Shown here one piece after another: positions 1 through 12,600 of a DNA stretch of 64,000 nt. Each line of letters opens with the position of its first letter. Position 1 is the first letter of the stretch. Made by a program: the position numbers and the translations under genes. The notes under the pieces are model-generated. The model searched no databases and was not told the DNA's origin. It worked only from the letters and a program-made list of their open reading frames with translations. This DNA is from Lingula anatina (lineage: Eukaryota > Brachiopoda > Lingulata > Lingulida > Lingulidae), in assembly GCF_001039355.2 (NCBI RefSeq), contig NW_019775537.1, positions 32,070-96,069 on the forward strand. Reading direction: 5' to 3'.

Positions 1-453
1 TGATGAGACCAATATATGCTCAGGATCCCTATACAATTTTATGGCTGTCAACCCTGCAAAAAGAGAGATATGAATGCTTGAACATTGCTTGGTAGAAAAG
101 TGAGTTTGGGGGGTGGGGTTATAAAAATGGGCGTGGCTCGTTAGTTTGTGGGTTAAACTGAAATAAGTAACATATTCTCAATGGCAAATGGCTGGTTTAA
201 ATAGGTAAATTATCAATTTATTTTAAAAAGTCATCAGTTTTGACATATTTGCTTATGAAGTGGCTTTATTGACTGAAGCTGAAAATCAAGCCAAAAATGG
301 CCAAAACATTTAATATTATATTAAAATTATATCCAATGATTTCTTTTGGGATTGTTGCCTTCAATGTGAATATCTCCTATATATGCAACTATATTATGAA
401 TTTGGTTGAAATCTGTTGATCCCCACCTTGCCACCCTCTGACTGGTCTCATCA
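1..453. repeat. Possible non-autonomous element with short inverted ends
   Basis: The first 11 bases (TGATGAGACCA) recur as their reverse complement at 443-453 (TGGTCTCATCA). The interior is AT-rich and non-coding, with a G-rich patch at 108-133. This could be a small DNA transposon or MITE, but its left end sits on the window edge. Target-site duplication therefore cannot be tested, and 11 bp is short enough to arise by chance. Confidence 0.25.
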
Positions 454-953
454 TGGACACACACTTAAGTGGTCATGACCTGTCATACAGTCAGTTTCCC
501 CATGTCTGAATTATTGGCTTCTACATGTAACAAAATTTTAATGTTGCTGTTAATTAAATTTTAAAGACAGCATTTGTCTTTGAGCCATAAATGTTTCACT
601 GATTGATTTAACTTCTGTTCACATTTATACCATATGCCGTTATAATGTTTATAAGTCAAGAGGGAAATATTTAATATATACAGATAAATCAAGGGGTGTG
701 CAAATATCATATGGCCTAGTAAGAAATACATGACTAAAATTTTAAAAAATAATAGTACTAAAAGCATTTGTCTAATTCAAAAATAGCATTTACCTAAACA
801 TTTTTAACTCAAGGAAATCAATTTGGAAATACATCTGATTTGAATAAAGTTTGAAATTGTAAATATGAAATGTCTATGGCAAGTGGGAATGAACATTTTA
901 AGGCCCTCTCACAGGCTTTGGCACTTAAATAGACACATCTTGTTTGACAGGCC
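454..953 (-). other. 3' flank / 3'UTR of the FUT11-like gene
   Basis: This AT-rich stretch lies downstream of the minus-strand stop codon. No coding potential is visible. Minus-strand ATTAAA-type polyadenylation hexamers (read as TTTAAT on the plus strand) occur near 537 and 668, so the 3' end may lie there. No perfect AATAAA was found close to the stop. Confidence 0.4.
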
Positions 954-2787
954 TTATGTCCTCCTGCTGGACTTCTTTAGAGCCTTTTCCCAATAGCCAG
1001 AGAATTTTTTAGAGTCTGTTTCATTTTGAAGAATCATCTCTCTCAGTCCCAGTGCCTGGTCAAAGTCTGACCAGTATAGGGAAATCCAGTCTTGCATTTC
1101 TTCAGACCTACATGAAGAACAACAAACATTTAAATAAAAGCAAAGAAAAAAAGTACTACACATATTATTGATCATTTAAATGGTAAGGACTTCTGAAGAC
1201 TGTCCTACAAGAACATTTACTTGTCCCTCAGATGTTTACAAAACCACAATATATGAATTTTGAGCAATTCAGAAAACATGATCTTACATGTGCTGCATAA
1301 ATTCATAATACATGTATATATTAATTGCAAATTCTGAGTAAAAAAATGCATATTTTACGATTTCATGTGAATATCCATGCATTCAAATGATTTAAAAATA
1401 CTAACTCTTTTTCTGTATCTGGCAGTGATGGGTGTGGCTGTGGACATCCCAAGTGATTCATTCTGGCTATTTTAGGAGGCAGAAGTTCCACTGTGTTATC
1501 TTTGGCATGGGCTTTTTCAATTTGCTGCCTCTTAAATACGTTGTCACATACATGGCACTCAAATCCAGTGATAAAGTCAGAAGCATCATCCCACTGTCGC
1601 TGTGACAGATGCTTCAATAAGAACTTATTAGTGATATTTTCCACTGTTTTGTAAGATAAGTACTTCATGTACTCTGCATCATTTTTATCTAAATGCTTTA
1701 TAAACTCTGCTAGTTTCTCTGGAGTGGAAAAATCATCTGCAACAATCACAGATTTTTCAGTAGGTACCCAGTCTTTAATAGATGGCGAACCTTTGTAAAT
1801 TGGTACAGAACCAACATGCATGGCACGGAAAAGTTTTTCAGTCATGTAATCTTTGCATATGGCATTCTCGAAGGTTATTTGAAATTTGTAGTTGGCCATG
1901 AAGTTGAGGAATTCCTCTTTGAACATAGATTCAACAGGATCAGACAGAGATTCTGGCAAATCCTTGTTGTGTAGACAAGAACCATAAGAGTCTATCTCAA
2001 TGTGTCTCATCAATTCCTTGACATAGGTGTCTCTGTCAGAAGGAACATTACAGTGCGATTGTACATATAAGACTGGTGCCAGTTTCATCTGCATTTTTAT
2101 TTGATTTTTCAGTTTTATTGGAACCACTGGTCTACTGATGAGGTAATCTAAAGAAAATATATATTGACTTGAAAGTGGATAATCGGACTCTCTGCGGAAT
2201 GTTGATGTGTGGTTGAACATGCCTATGGCTGCTCCATGGGAAAGAACGTAGTTATTCATGGGGGATTCTTCGTGTAACAATGCCCATTCATGATGTCGTT
2301 TTCTGGGAAGGGGGACATCCCCAGGCGAAAAATCCGTCCCGTAAAAAATGAACCCTCTTGCACGAGGGTCTTCGACAAATTTTCGTAGCGTAGTTACGTA
2401 GCACTGGCTATTGGGGCATTTTATGTAACTTATTTTTTCTGCATGTGGAACTGGTCCTTTGGTCCACCATGTGATGATTGGCAAGTCAAGTGTCATCTCT
2501 TTTTCAGTAAAATTTAAGTATGATTGGAACTCGGACTGCGTCGTGAATTGGTACTCAGAACGAACATGTTCGAGATTGGCGGTAACACAGACCAAAAGAC
2601 TAAGAAGGGTACCGATAAAAAGTACAAATGTCGCTGTATAATTTTTAGAGCAATTTTGTTTCGGGAATTCAAGAGAAAAACATCGGCAAGGAAAACATAA
2701 ACAACCCGACGTGTGCACACTGGGCGCTGACATGTTTGAACAATCCCAGAATTCTACACGATTTGTTGACGTGGCACCAGTGCGCAT
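954..2787 (-). CDS. FUT11: Alpha-1,3-fucosyltransferase, FUT11/FUT10 type (GT10)
   Basis: Two coding exons on the minus strand, 2787-1406 and 1107-954, are joined across a 298-bp intron (donor GTTAGT, acceptor ATGTAG, phase 2). The product is 511 aa with a TAA stop. It is a type II membrane protein: a short cytosolic tail, a signal anchor at about residues 51-70, then a luminal GT10 domain. Family marks are FYGTDF (148-153), HEESPMNNY (172-180), SHCNVPSDRD (244-253), the GT10 nucleotide-sugar motif FENAICKDYMTEKL (306-319), GSPSIKDW (333-340) and CHVC (411-414). HEESP and the CxxC tail are typical of FUT10/FUT11, not of the Lewis-type enzymes. The second exon (DWISLYW..LQNETD) resembles the FUT11 C-terminus more than FUT10. 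Family members use GDP-fucose in the ER/Golgi, and recent work assigns FUT10/11 to protein O-fucosylation of EMI domains. The start could instead be Met19 (2733), which leaves the anchor intact. The gene faces SEC24 head to head. Confidence 0.93.
1108..1405 (-). other. Intron of the FUT11-like gene
   Basis: The GT-AG intron lies on the minus strand. The donor is AAAGA|GTTAGT and the acceptor is TTCATGTAG|GTCTG. Joining the exons gives ..PDTEKE-SEEMQDW.. in frame. Without splicing, the upstream frame runs into unrelated residues and stops. Confidence 0.88.
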
Positions 2788-2893
2788 GACAACATCCGGG
2801 CACTTTGTTCAGCCGTACGTGGCAAAGGAAACCTCAACTTGTCAACGTGACAGAAATAGTGTCATAAGTAGCCCTTTAATAGGAAAAGTAGAG
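2700..2893. promoter_or_regulatory. Candidate bidirectional promoter of FUT11 and SEC24 with UPR-type sites
   Basis: The two genes diverge here. The region has more CpGs than its surroundings. It holds TGACGTGGCA at 2767-2776 (XBP1/ATF6 UPRE core TGACGTGG), TACGTGGC at 2816-2823 and AACGTGAC at 2844-2851, plus an NRF1-like TGCGCATG at 2781-2788. A further ACGTG lies near 3189. The first site falls inside the coding sequence if FUT11 starts at 2787, but upstream of it if Met19 (2733) is used. No TATA box is evident. Motif matches are read by eye and function is inferred. Confidence 0.5.
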
Positions 2894-3658
2894 GTAAGAT
2901 ACTTTCAGGGACTATCATTTGCGATCTCACCTTTGCATCGGATGATTTTTTAATCAAAACCTTTCATAAATACTGTACTGTACATGGAAAGAATTTTGCC
3001 GGTGAATATACTGATAGTATTTCTGGTTTGCAAATTGCAGTTACTTGTCAATGAATCGAGTCAGCTAGAGAGTGGACACAGGACATTCATTCTAGATATC
3101 TCCGGACGGACATATTAAGTGTAGATTCTTGTTAATTTTGGGAAGTTTACAGCGTAGTGTTTAATTTATTAGCGATAAGGATGTGTACGTACGTGACTTA
3201 AAACAACAACATCTGTTCGGTGTTCAGCAGTCATTGACTGTCATTCCGACTGTGGATGCTCTCTCGTAATATATTTGTTGTTGTTAAATGTATTATTTTG
3301 TGAAAAGATTAGTAGCTGTATCCCTGTAGTCACAATTACCATAGTCATGTAAACACTATACCAATGGTATATGTGGTCAAGATGGTATTGTTTTTACTTT
3401 ATTTTTGTAAGATAGAGGTTTCATAATTTAAGAAAGATAACCGATGTCTTTTCTTTTTAACTGTGTGTTCAATTTCTTGCAGCTTTACAGTTGTTTTGAA
3501 GGAATATGTAACTAGTTTTGTTTACTGTGAAACTTCTGATATTACAAGGTCACACTGTCAGAAACCTCTTCACATGTTATGAGTTTCCTAGCAAAGACAG
3601 CAATAGTTTTATTGTATTGTTTGCCATTATTTTTAACTATTATACCTCAATATTTCAG
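2894..3658 (+). other. Candidate 5'UTR intron of SEC24
   Basis: A textbook donor GAG|GTAAGA lies at 2893/2894, and the first coding exon begins after the acceptor ATTTCAG at 3658. A non-coding first exon ending at 2893 would place the SEC24 transcription start within about 100 bp of FUT11. The sequence between is AT-rich and non-coding. The first exon is inferred from the donor alone. Confidence 0.35.
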
Positions 3659-3693
3659 ATCCTGATGTTTTGACTGACTCTAAAGACAATATC

Positions 3694-6600
3694 ATGAACC
3701 CCCAGTTTATGGATCCAGGCCAAGGAGGTTATGGCCAAGGGCCTCCACATGGATATGGAGGCCCCCCACAACAAGGATATGGTATGCCACCCCAGGGGGG
3801 TCCAAGTATGGGACAGAGACCCCCAGGTCCCCCAGGGCAAGGGATGTATAATGGAAATGTCTCACAACATGGTCCATCAGGTAAGTTAAAAATCTGCATG
3901 ACTATGTATGCTTATATGCCTAAAACATGTTCTTTTGCTTATTGCAAGTTTGAGATTGGTAGAAACCAGATTTATCTGTGAAGTTTATTCTGATCACAGA
4001 TATTCTGTCACAGATTGTGATACTGTATTTCTATGTTTTAAGTCCGAATAGATCGATTTGTTTTTGACTAATCTCAAACTTGCAAAAGGCATCTTGAATA
4101 TTATTTATGACAGAGTCACTAAATAAATATAACTTAAATTTGCTGTATATTGTTAGACTTTTTTCCTTGTTATTAATTTAGATCATTGTATACACAGCAT
4201 TCTCAAACGACTTTGCAAGGTTCCTATAAAGTGGTGCATTTTTCATTTTTTTTATTTTTGTGAATAGTAAAATTATTGCAGAGCAGGTGCTTTTACTAAT
4301 TAATGTGTGTTGTTGATAGGGTTTGGGGTACAAAGCAAATGCTATAGAAATTAATTCATAGATATTGCTAAGAAAATATTGGTTGAGATCTGAATATTTT
4401 ATGCAAACTGTCCAATCTACTCTAGGCCATTTAGGTCCTCCTGCAAGCAAAGCTGGGATGCCCCCACAACCAGGGTATGGTAGCCCAGGTCCAGTACAAA
4501 ATGGACCTGGTTTAGGACCCCAGGGGGATCAGTTCTCTCAGAGGTAAATGAATAAGAATATGGAAGTCTTGCTCAAGTGAAAATTGATTGATTTGAATGC
4601 ATTGTGTTAGGGTTTTATACACACATGCTGTTTGGTTTAACACTGCTGTATCAAGTATTTTGTCTCGTTGCCATTTTGGAAACAGGATCAGGCCCAAGTT
4701 TAAACAGATGCTAAACTTTATCTAATGAGCCTTTTGGCAAAGAGTTTACCCATTGTATAAGAAAAGGCTCTGTTATTTGTGGTGGTTGTGTGATTGCATG
4801 TCAGAATACCACCAGCCCTTATTTTGAATTAAATTACTTTGCATGCTCTGGAGACAAATGAGGTATTCATGTATGAGCATAAGTTATACCTTGTTTATGT
4901 CCGAATTTAGTTATAAGTGCAGCTGGTTTCAGACTGAAGACTTTATAGGCAGTTTGATATTCTGACTAGAAGTTATGAAAAGATATGCTGGGCTGACATG
5001 TGACTGTAAATTCAAAATGATAGCTATTAAAATTATTGCCTTTCCCTTGGGCCAACTTTCTACTGGTCCCATAATGTCAGCATGACATGTCTGTGATTTA
5101 TTTGTCTCAATTTAATACCACATGAGAACCAGATTGAGTAATGAAATTAAATAATTGTATGATTTCGACTATTTTTTATGAATAGGTTTTGGGCATGAAA
5201 CACTAAATCCATTGGCATGGATTTATTTTATTATTTATATTCCTTGTTGGACATTGTTATAATAATAATAATGATAATAATGATAATAATAATAATAATA
5301 AATTATTATTATTAATTTTATTATTATTTACAAATTGAAATATATTGAGAATGGTTAGGTGACATAGCATCATTTTGATATTTTCTTTCCTTAGAGCTTC
5401 TCCAATGCATCGTCCACCTGGTCCTAGTCAGTTTCAAGCTGGTCCACCTGGTCAGCATGGAACTGGACAAAGGGGACCACCGCCCTCTGGTGTAATAAAT
5501 CAGGTATGATAAAAATGCTGTAGATAATCTTAATGTTTTCAGTTTAAAGGATAATGATTGATTCTGGCTGTTCACTTTTGATGTCAACCTTTAACATAGA
5601 TGAACAGAAAAATCTTTTTGTTTGTTTGAATGAAAAAAAAATGAAATGAAAAACAGGACCATGGCACTAACACGTCTATGTGCTCTAAACTTTTCAGCTC
5701 CCGAATCAAATGGCATCAATGAATATAGGAGGTGGACCACCTAGGGTAAGTATAGGTCTTTTATGCATAGCAAATTAAAGGTAAAGCGGAATGTCACTTT
5801 CTATAGCTAAAAACTGGATAAAGTTATAAGATCTAGTAATTTTCTGTGCATATTGATTAATTCAGTTTTAGTTGGAAAAGCGAGTGCTGTCATCTAGGTA
5901 CTGACATCACTGGTACAAGTATAGGTCTCCACACATAGTAAATACAGCAGAGATGTTTTTGGCATTTAGCACACTTAATTGTAATTCCTTTTAGAGCCAT
6001 TGCTTTGGTAATTTATTTTCATCATTGTTTATTTCCAGGGAGGCATGCAACCACCTGGCATGCAGCAACCATTAGGCTCACCTGGGCAAAGACCCCCAAT
6101 GCAGGGAGCTCAACAGCACCAGATGGGGCCCCCACCACCTACATCCATGGGCATGGGGGCACCACCCACATCCATGGGCATGGGTGCACCACCTTCATCC
6201 ATGGGAATGGGTGCACCACCTACATCCATGGGCATGGGAGCACCACCTACATCCATGGGTATGGGAGCACCCCCCACATCCATGGGCATGGGGGCACCCC
6301 CCACTTCAATGGGCATGGGTGCACCACCCACTTCAATGGGCATGGGTGCACCACCCACTTCAATGGGCATGGGTGCACCACCCACTTCAATGGGCATGGG
6401 AGCACCTCCAACATCAATGGGACATCCACCACCTATGGGCATGGGAGCACCACCCAGCTCAATGGGCAATCAACCAGGCATGGGAGCACCACCTACTTCT
6501 TATGGCATGCCTCCCTCATCTATGCAAAACCAAATGCCCCCACCACCAGGACATAATGCTATGGGTGGGGGTATGTCGGGTGGCCCTCCTATGGGAATGT

Positions 6601-9600
6601 CTGGGCCTCCACCCAGGGGAATGCCCTCTGGACAGGGTCCACCCATGGGCCAGTATGGTCAGCAGGGTGCTATGGGTCAGTCCGGATATGCTGGCGCTCC
6701 AGTTCCTCATCCAGGCATGCACCAGCAGCCTGGGTACCCCGGGCAGCACCCTGGCATGAACATGGGCATGTCACAGCCACAGCAGCCACGCAGACTAGAT
6801 CCAGACCAGATGCCTAGTCCAGTAAGTTGATTTGATCAATTGGTGTGAAACCCAGTGAGAAATGATATTTCTTTTGATGTTTGAAATAATAAGCTCCCCA
6901 TTTAATTATTAACACATTCCAGATGAAACTTATTTGAATGAATTGACTGTCATAGGGACAGATTATCAAGAATAAAGATTGTTGAATTTGTCAAAAAAGT
7001 AGCTTGAAAGTGATAAATGGTTAAGTTGTTTATGAGTTTACATGCAGTAAAAAGAATAATATTTCTGTATGTTCATCACACTTTTAATACATTTGCATAA
7101 TGGTGTGAATTATTTGGATATCAGATTCAGGTGATCACAGATGATCAGAAGGCTAACAGTGGGGTATTCCAGACAGCACAGAGGGGAACAGTGCCACCCC
7201 TGGTCACAACAGAATTTGTAACACAGGATCAAGGTGTGTAAAGTGTTATTAAACTATGTTACGGAGACACTAAATTGCCCTTTTATGTAATCAGATGTTT
7301 TGTTGGAAGCTCTTTCAGAACATGTAGCTTTCTCAAAATAAGTGAGAAATTAGACTTGAATATATATGTTTGTGATGTACATAGTTTGCATCTTTTCCAA
7401 ATAATTTTTTCAAGTTCACTGTGTCCTTTATTTTATCTTGCAGGCAATGCCAATCCACGTTTTATACGTTCAGTAATGTACAATATCCCTTGCACAAATG
7501 ACATGATAAAGCAGTGCCATATACCTATTGCCTTAACAATAAGTCCTTTTGCAAGACTTCAGCCAGGGGAGGTAGGTACTCGTGATACAAACAATAAAAA
7601 TTAAAATAACATGCAGGGAAAAGGAATTTGCAGCCTGATGTTTCATTTAACTGCTAGTACTTAATTCATTATTCTTTCAGTTTTCCTTAAGCCTTACAAT
7701 TTAAGTCATATTGGATGTTCAACTACAAGCCACAGCTTTTTATTTCATTTTATTTTTTTTTTTACAAAAATCACATATTCATTGTTTGAGAACTCTCGCC
7801 CTTTTTTTCAGCTGCCCCCTCCTCTTGTGGATCTTGGTGAGATGGGTCCTGTCAGGTGTAAGAGATGTAAAGCATATATGTGCCCCTACATGCAGTATAT
7901 CGAGGGTGGCAGGAGATTCCAGTGCGTCTTCTGTGGAGCTGCAACTGATGGTAAGCATACATGTGAAAATTAATGGATTAAAAAGACTTTGAAATATATC
8001 AAGATATGCCTGCCTGTGTGTTTCATATCAACTTATGTTAATGTTAATTTTTGTATTCTCGTAAAATGTGTTTTTACTCTGACTTGCTGAAATAGCAACT
8101 TCATAATTTCTTATAAAATACCAGAGAATTATTTTAACCTGTTCAGTGTTCAGTGTTCTATAGAGAAAGATAATTTATTTGCTTGATACAAACTTGATTG
8201 TACTCGGAAAGAACTGATTTTTTTCTATTAATACCTCATCTTCACTCTCAACTTTGTTCATGTTTAGTTCTTGATTATACCTGAATATTTTTGGTTTTGT
8301 CTACATGTTTTGTTAATCCGTTGCAGTGCCACCTGAGTATTTTGCTCATCTAGACCACACAGGCAGGAGAGTAGACTGCTATGACAGACCAGAGCTCTGC
8401 TTAGGTTCTTATGAAATGGTTGCCACCAAGGAGTATTGCAAGGTTAGTTGTATTGCTTTAACTTTTATTTTATTTGATTATTTACAAGTGGAGGAGTATT
8501 GGTGAGCATGTTATTCAGTATATTTATTTCAAATAAGTAGTGTATTGTGCATCTTTTAGGTACAAAAACATGGAATGCTCATCATTATGATGTTGTATAT
8601 CAAATATGATTAGTGATTTGTGATGCATTTTAAATCCGGTAGTATAATGTCCGTTCTGTCATTTATGCAGTTAGATGATTCTGGTGCTCTTAATTAAATT
8701 TTGTCTTCTGTTTTTCAGAATGGAGTTTTCCCAAAACCACCTGCCTATATCTTCATGCTAGATGTCTCCTACAACAGTGTTAAAAGTGGTCTGGTGGAGC
8801 TCCTCTGTTCTAGACTGAAAAATGACATTTTAGTCAACTTACCGAAGTGAGTGTTAGTAGCTGGTTCAGAAGAGGTTGTAATGATGTAAGACTTAAATAA
8901 CCATACACAACAATTATAATTTTATATACGTAACTGAATATTGGTGTAATCATTTTCAAATTATTGAAGTGTGAGTACATTTCAAAGTTTGTTTGAAGGC
9001 AGATGGTCATTATACACCAAGATAAGTTGTACGTAGTCACACTTTAAAGATACATGCTCTCTATTTTTAGAGAAACTGGTGCTGCTGAATCTGAAATTAG
9101 AGTAGGTTTTGTAACCTATGACAAAGTTCTTCACTTTTATAATGTCAAGGTGAGTGATTGATAAATGGGTTTTTATCTATTCTGCTTACCATTTACTACT
9201 GAAATAAAGTTTTATTCAGGTTGTTAATGAGTTTTTTAAACGATTATTTTTACATGAGCTTTGTTACTTCTTAAATGTACTTGAGATTTTTCTGCACACA
9301 CTATTCAGCCTATGTTGTGCAATTGTCAGAAAATCTATCATTGTAGCTCCATTCAAAGATGAGTCTTGAAAATTCCCAGAACATATATAGATAAGTGTTA
9401 TAGTTGAATGTGTTACTTCACTGACTAAGGAAACATTTTACACTTTTGCATTTTGAAAGTGAAAATTGACAAAATGTGCAAAAAAAAAAAAAGTTATAAG
9501 TGTATGTTAAACATGACCATATCATTTTATCAAGTTGTCTCTATTTCAGGGTGCTCTGGCTCAGCCCCAGATGCTGGTGGTGTCAGATGTGAATGATGTG

Positions 9601-12600
9601 TTCCTACCCCTCCTTGATGGCTTCCTAGTCAAATTATCTGAGTCTGAAGCTGTCATTGACACGTAAGTATGTCTTTAGTAGCAAAGATGTAGATATGGTC
9701 ATTTTTACATGGTTTTGTTAATGTTGGATTCTCAGAATTGTATTTTGCTTTATGTGGTTTGGTGAAGGAGCCACCAAAAAAGCTTTTTCTTAATATTAAC
9801 CTTGGTCGATTTAATTATTAAGTCAGATTAGAAATCACCAGTCTCCTCTTATATATTTAAACATACATTACACAGTCACTAAGAATATTACAATGTAGTT
9901 ATATTTGACTGAAAACTGGAACATGGTAGATTATTATAACACCATAAAAATGATATTCTTTATTGTCCCATTTAGCCTCCTTGCCCAGATCCCTCAGCTG
10001 TTTGCTGACACCAGAGAGACAGAGATTTGTCTTGGCCCTGTGATACAGGCTGGTCTGGATGCCCTGAAGGCTGCCGACTGTGCTGGGAAACTGTTTGTCT
10101 TTCACACTTCATTGCCAATAGCTGAGGCCCCTGGCAAGCTCAGGAACAGAGATGACAGAAAACTTCTGGGCACTGATAAAGAAAAGGTATTGATAAAACC
10201 ATGGTTAGATGTTTTTCATTTTCTTTGCTAAGAGGAAAAAAACTTTGGGAATATGATAACAATATATTTTATAACAATATATTTTATGTTAGCTTGATCC
10301 TTGTATTAACATGTTTTATTTCTGTTGATTTCTGCTTGTCTGAAACCTGTTTGTGTTTGAGCAGACAGTTACAGTTCGTGTCCATACCTAACTTCATGTC
10401 TTTTCTTTCTATATCTTTAGATGAAAATTATCTTGACTGTTGAATTTTTAATTTTCCTCCCAATCAGCAAGGCTGAGGCCAAATATTTGCATTAGTAATT
10501 GTTGTACTTAGTTTTGATTGCTGTTTGTTTTCAGACTATCTTAGCTCCCCACGACAATTTCTACACCAAGTTAGGGGTAGACTGTGTATCAGCTGGCTGT
10601 GGGGTGGATCTCTTCCTTTTCCCTAACTCGTACATCGATGTAGCGTCAATAGGAGAAGTATGCCGTCTAACAGGAGGCCAGGTGTACATGTATAAATATT
10701 TCCAGGTGAGATATATATATATTTATAGAAACTGAAGACTGCAACGTAGTTGTGCTCTGCATTTGTGCTTTTGATTCTTTCTTTTTTTGGGAACGAAGAG
10801 AAATTTGTCAGAAATGGGCATGTAAAGCATTGTTATTCATGATAAACATTAGTTGTTAGAGTATAACATGTATATCATCTTTTATATTTCCTAACTGGTA
10901 TTTGTTTCGAGATGTAGCCTTTCTGTCTAGAGTACTTTTCCCTTTTATTGCATAACTGCTTCTTATGTTTTAGTGTGAGGATCCAAAACTAGTGAGTGCT
11001 TATTTTACATTTCTGTATATATATCTTTTGTACACAGTAAATCTCTGCATTATGAAATATTTTCTAAAGCATCATTGAGTACTTATATGTGGAGCTTTGC
11101 TGTGTATTGGGCATTTGGGTATAGATTAAAACCCCTGTAGTAAACAGAAGCTGATTTGACTCACTCATTTTGATGGTAATGTTTGTATGGTGAAAACTGC
11201 AGAGTAGAACTAATGGTCAATGTGCTGTTCCTGGGGTATTTTGGAAAATGTATGAATGTTCATGTGGTTAGTATATGGTGATGGGGATGAGTGTGATATT
11301 AAAGGCCTTGGTAGAATCTTTGTTGTGTTATTGTCATGTTTAACTCGCAAGCTTACAAATCAGTGGAATTTAACTTTGGTTATTGGTGTAAGAACATGTC
11401 ACTGTTTTTTCTTCTGTTCAGGGGTTGTTTTTGGTATGTTTACACATGTTCAAGGGCAGGTTAGACATTGAAAAACAAATGATGGAATTGATGTTTATTT
11501 TGAACTGAAGTATAGGTGGTCCTTTTGTCCATAATCTATAACAGGTATATATATTAAACTAGTTTTGGTATGGACTTAACCTGTTTATTCATCCTCAAAA
11601 TATATAAATTTGGGAGACGGAAATGGGATTTGATTAACTTAGGTGGATTCATAAGTCATAATCATATCTTAATTTACTGGATGAAGAATACTAGTACTAG
11701 AATTGGAAGAGAAGTTGGAGAATTTGATTTGTTATCATGATTGTTGTATGTCCTTCTTTGGCAATGCTTTACCCTAGATATTTTATAATAAAAACAATGG
11801 CAGGAAGGGTGACTGAAGTGGTTTCAAAGGCTAGAATATAGCTATGTGGTGGATTGACTGTATGATGATGTTTTTTCCTCATTGTATTTCCCCCATTTCA
11901 TGATTGCTAGAAACAGTTCTGGAAATATTTACCTATATCATTGTTCTTTCTAAATGATAGACTAACGGAAATTAAGCTTGTTGATAGTGCTTGAACTGTA
12001 TGTCTTCACCGTACATATTCTAGGCCAAACATCTGTTTTCATAAATATGCATCAGTAGGTAGCTATACCCAAATAGCCCTGCTAGTCGTGATTTAGTGGA
12101 TGATTTTCTTCAGCATCTCCAGAAGTGAATGAGCATTTTCATTACAGATTAGATTTGTTGCTCTACTTGAATTGACTTTTATGATAAAATAAATTTTGTA
12201 ATGTTGTTTTATTTGTAATGAAAATTTAGGGTTAAAGATAATCCTCTTATAAAAATGGTGTTTTCTTTTTTGCTGTGTACTCTGCCTCTGCATGATGTGA
12301 ATTTTTTTGGCTCTGTGTTATCTTTTGGGGATTTTTAATTGAAATCTCACCAAATCACTTGCCATTGCTGAGGAGTTGCACAGTTAATCATCCCCATACC
12401 TTCATCGTGTAAATTGATGTTTAAATTCTATTGTGAGCTGTTCTTTCTAGGGTGACCTTGATGGTGAGCGTTTTATGTCCGACCTCAAGAACAATATAAA
12501 TCGTCCTGTGGGCTTTGATGCCATCATGAGAGTAAGAACAAGTACAGGTAAGCACAGTGACTTTTTAGGATTTGGTGTATTTTATTTAAAAAAGGACAAC

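Noticed and set aside
3670-3693. Upstream TTG as the SEC24 start
   Set aside because: Non-AUG initiation is unlikely and a normal ATG at 3694 follows in frame. The upstream part fits a 5'UTR segment of the same exon.
6126-6422. Regular repeat array considered as a CRISPR-like array
   Set aside because: Units are contiguous with no spacers, encode a protein repeat, and lie inside a eukaryotic exon.
6005-6759. Several long frames on both strands over the SEC24 repeat exon
   Set aside because: The 27-bp repeat period keeps every frame open if one unit is open. Only the GAPPTSMGM frame joins the flanking exons in phase.
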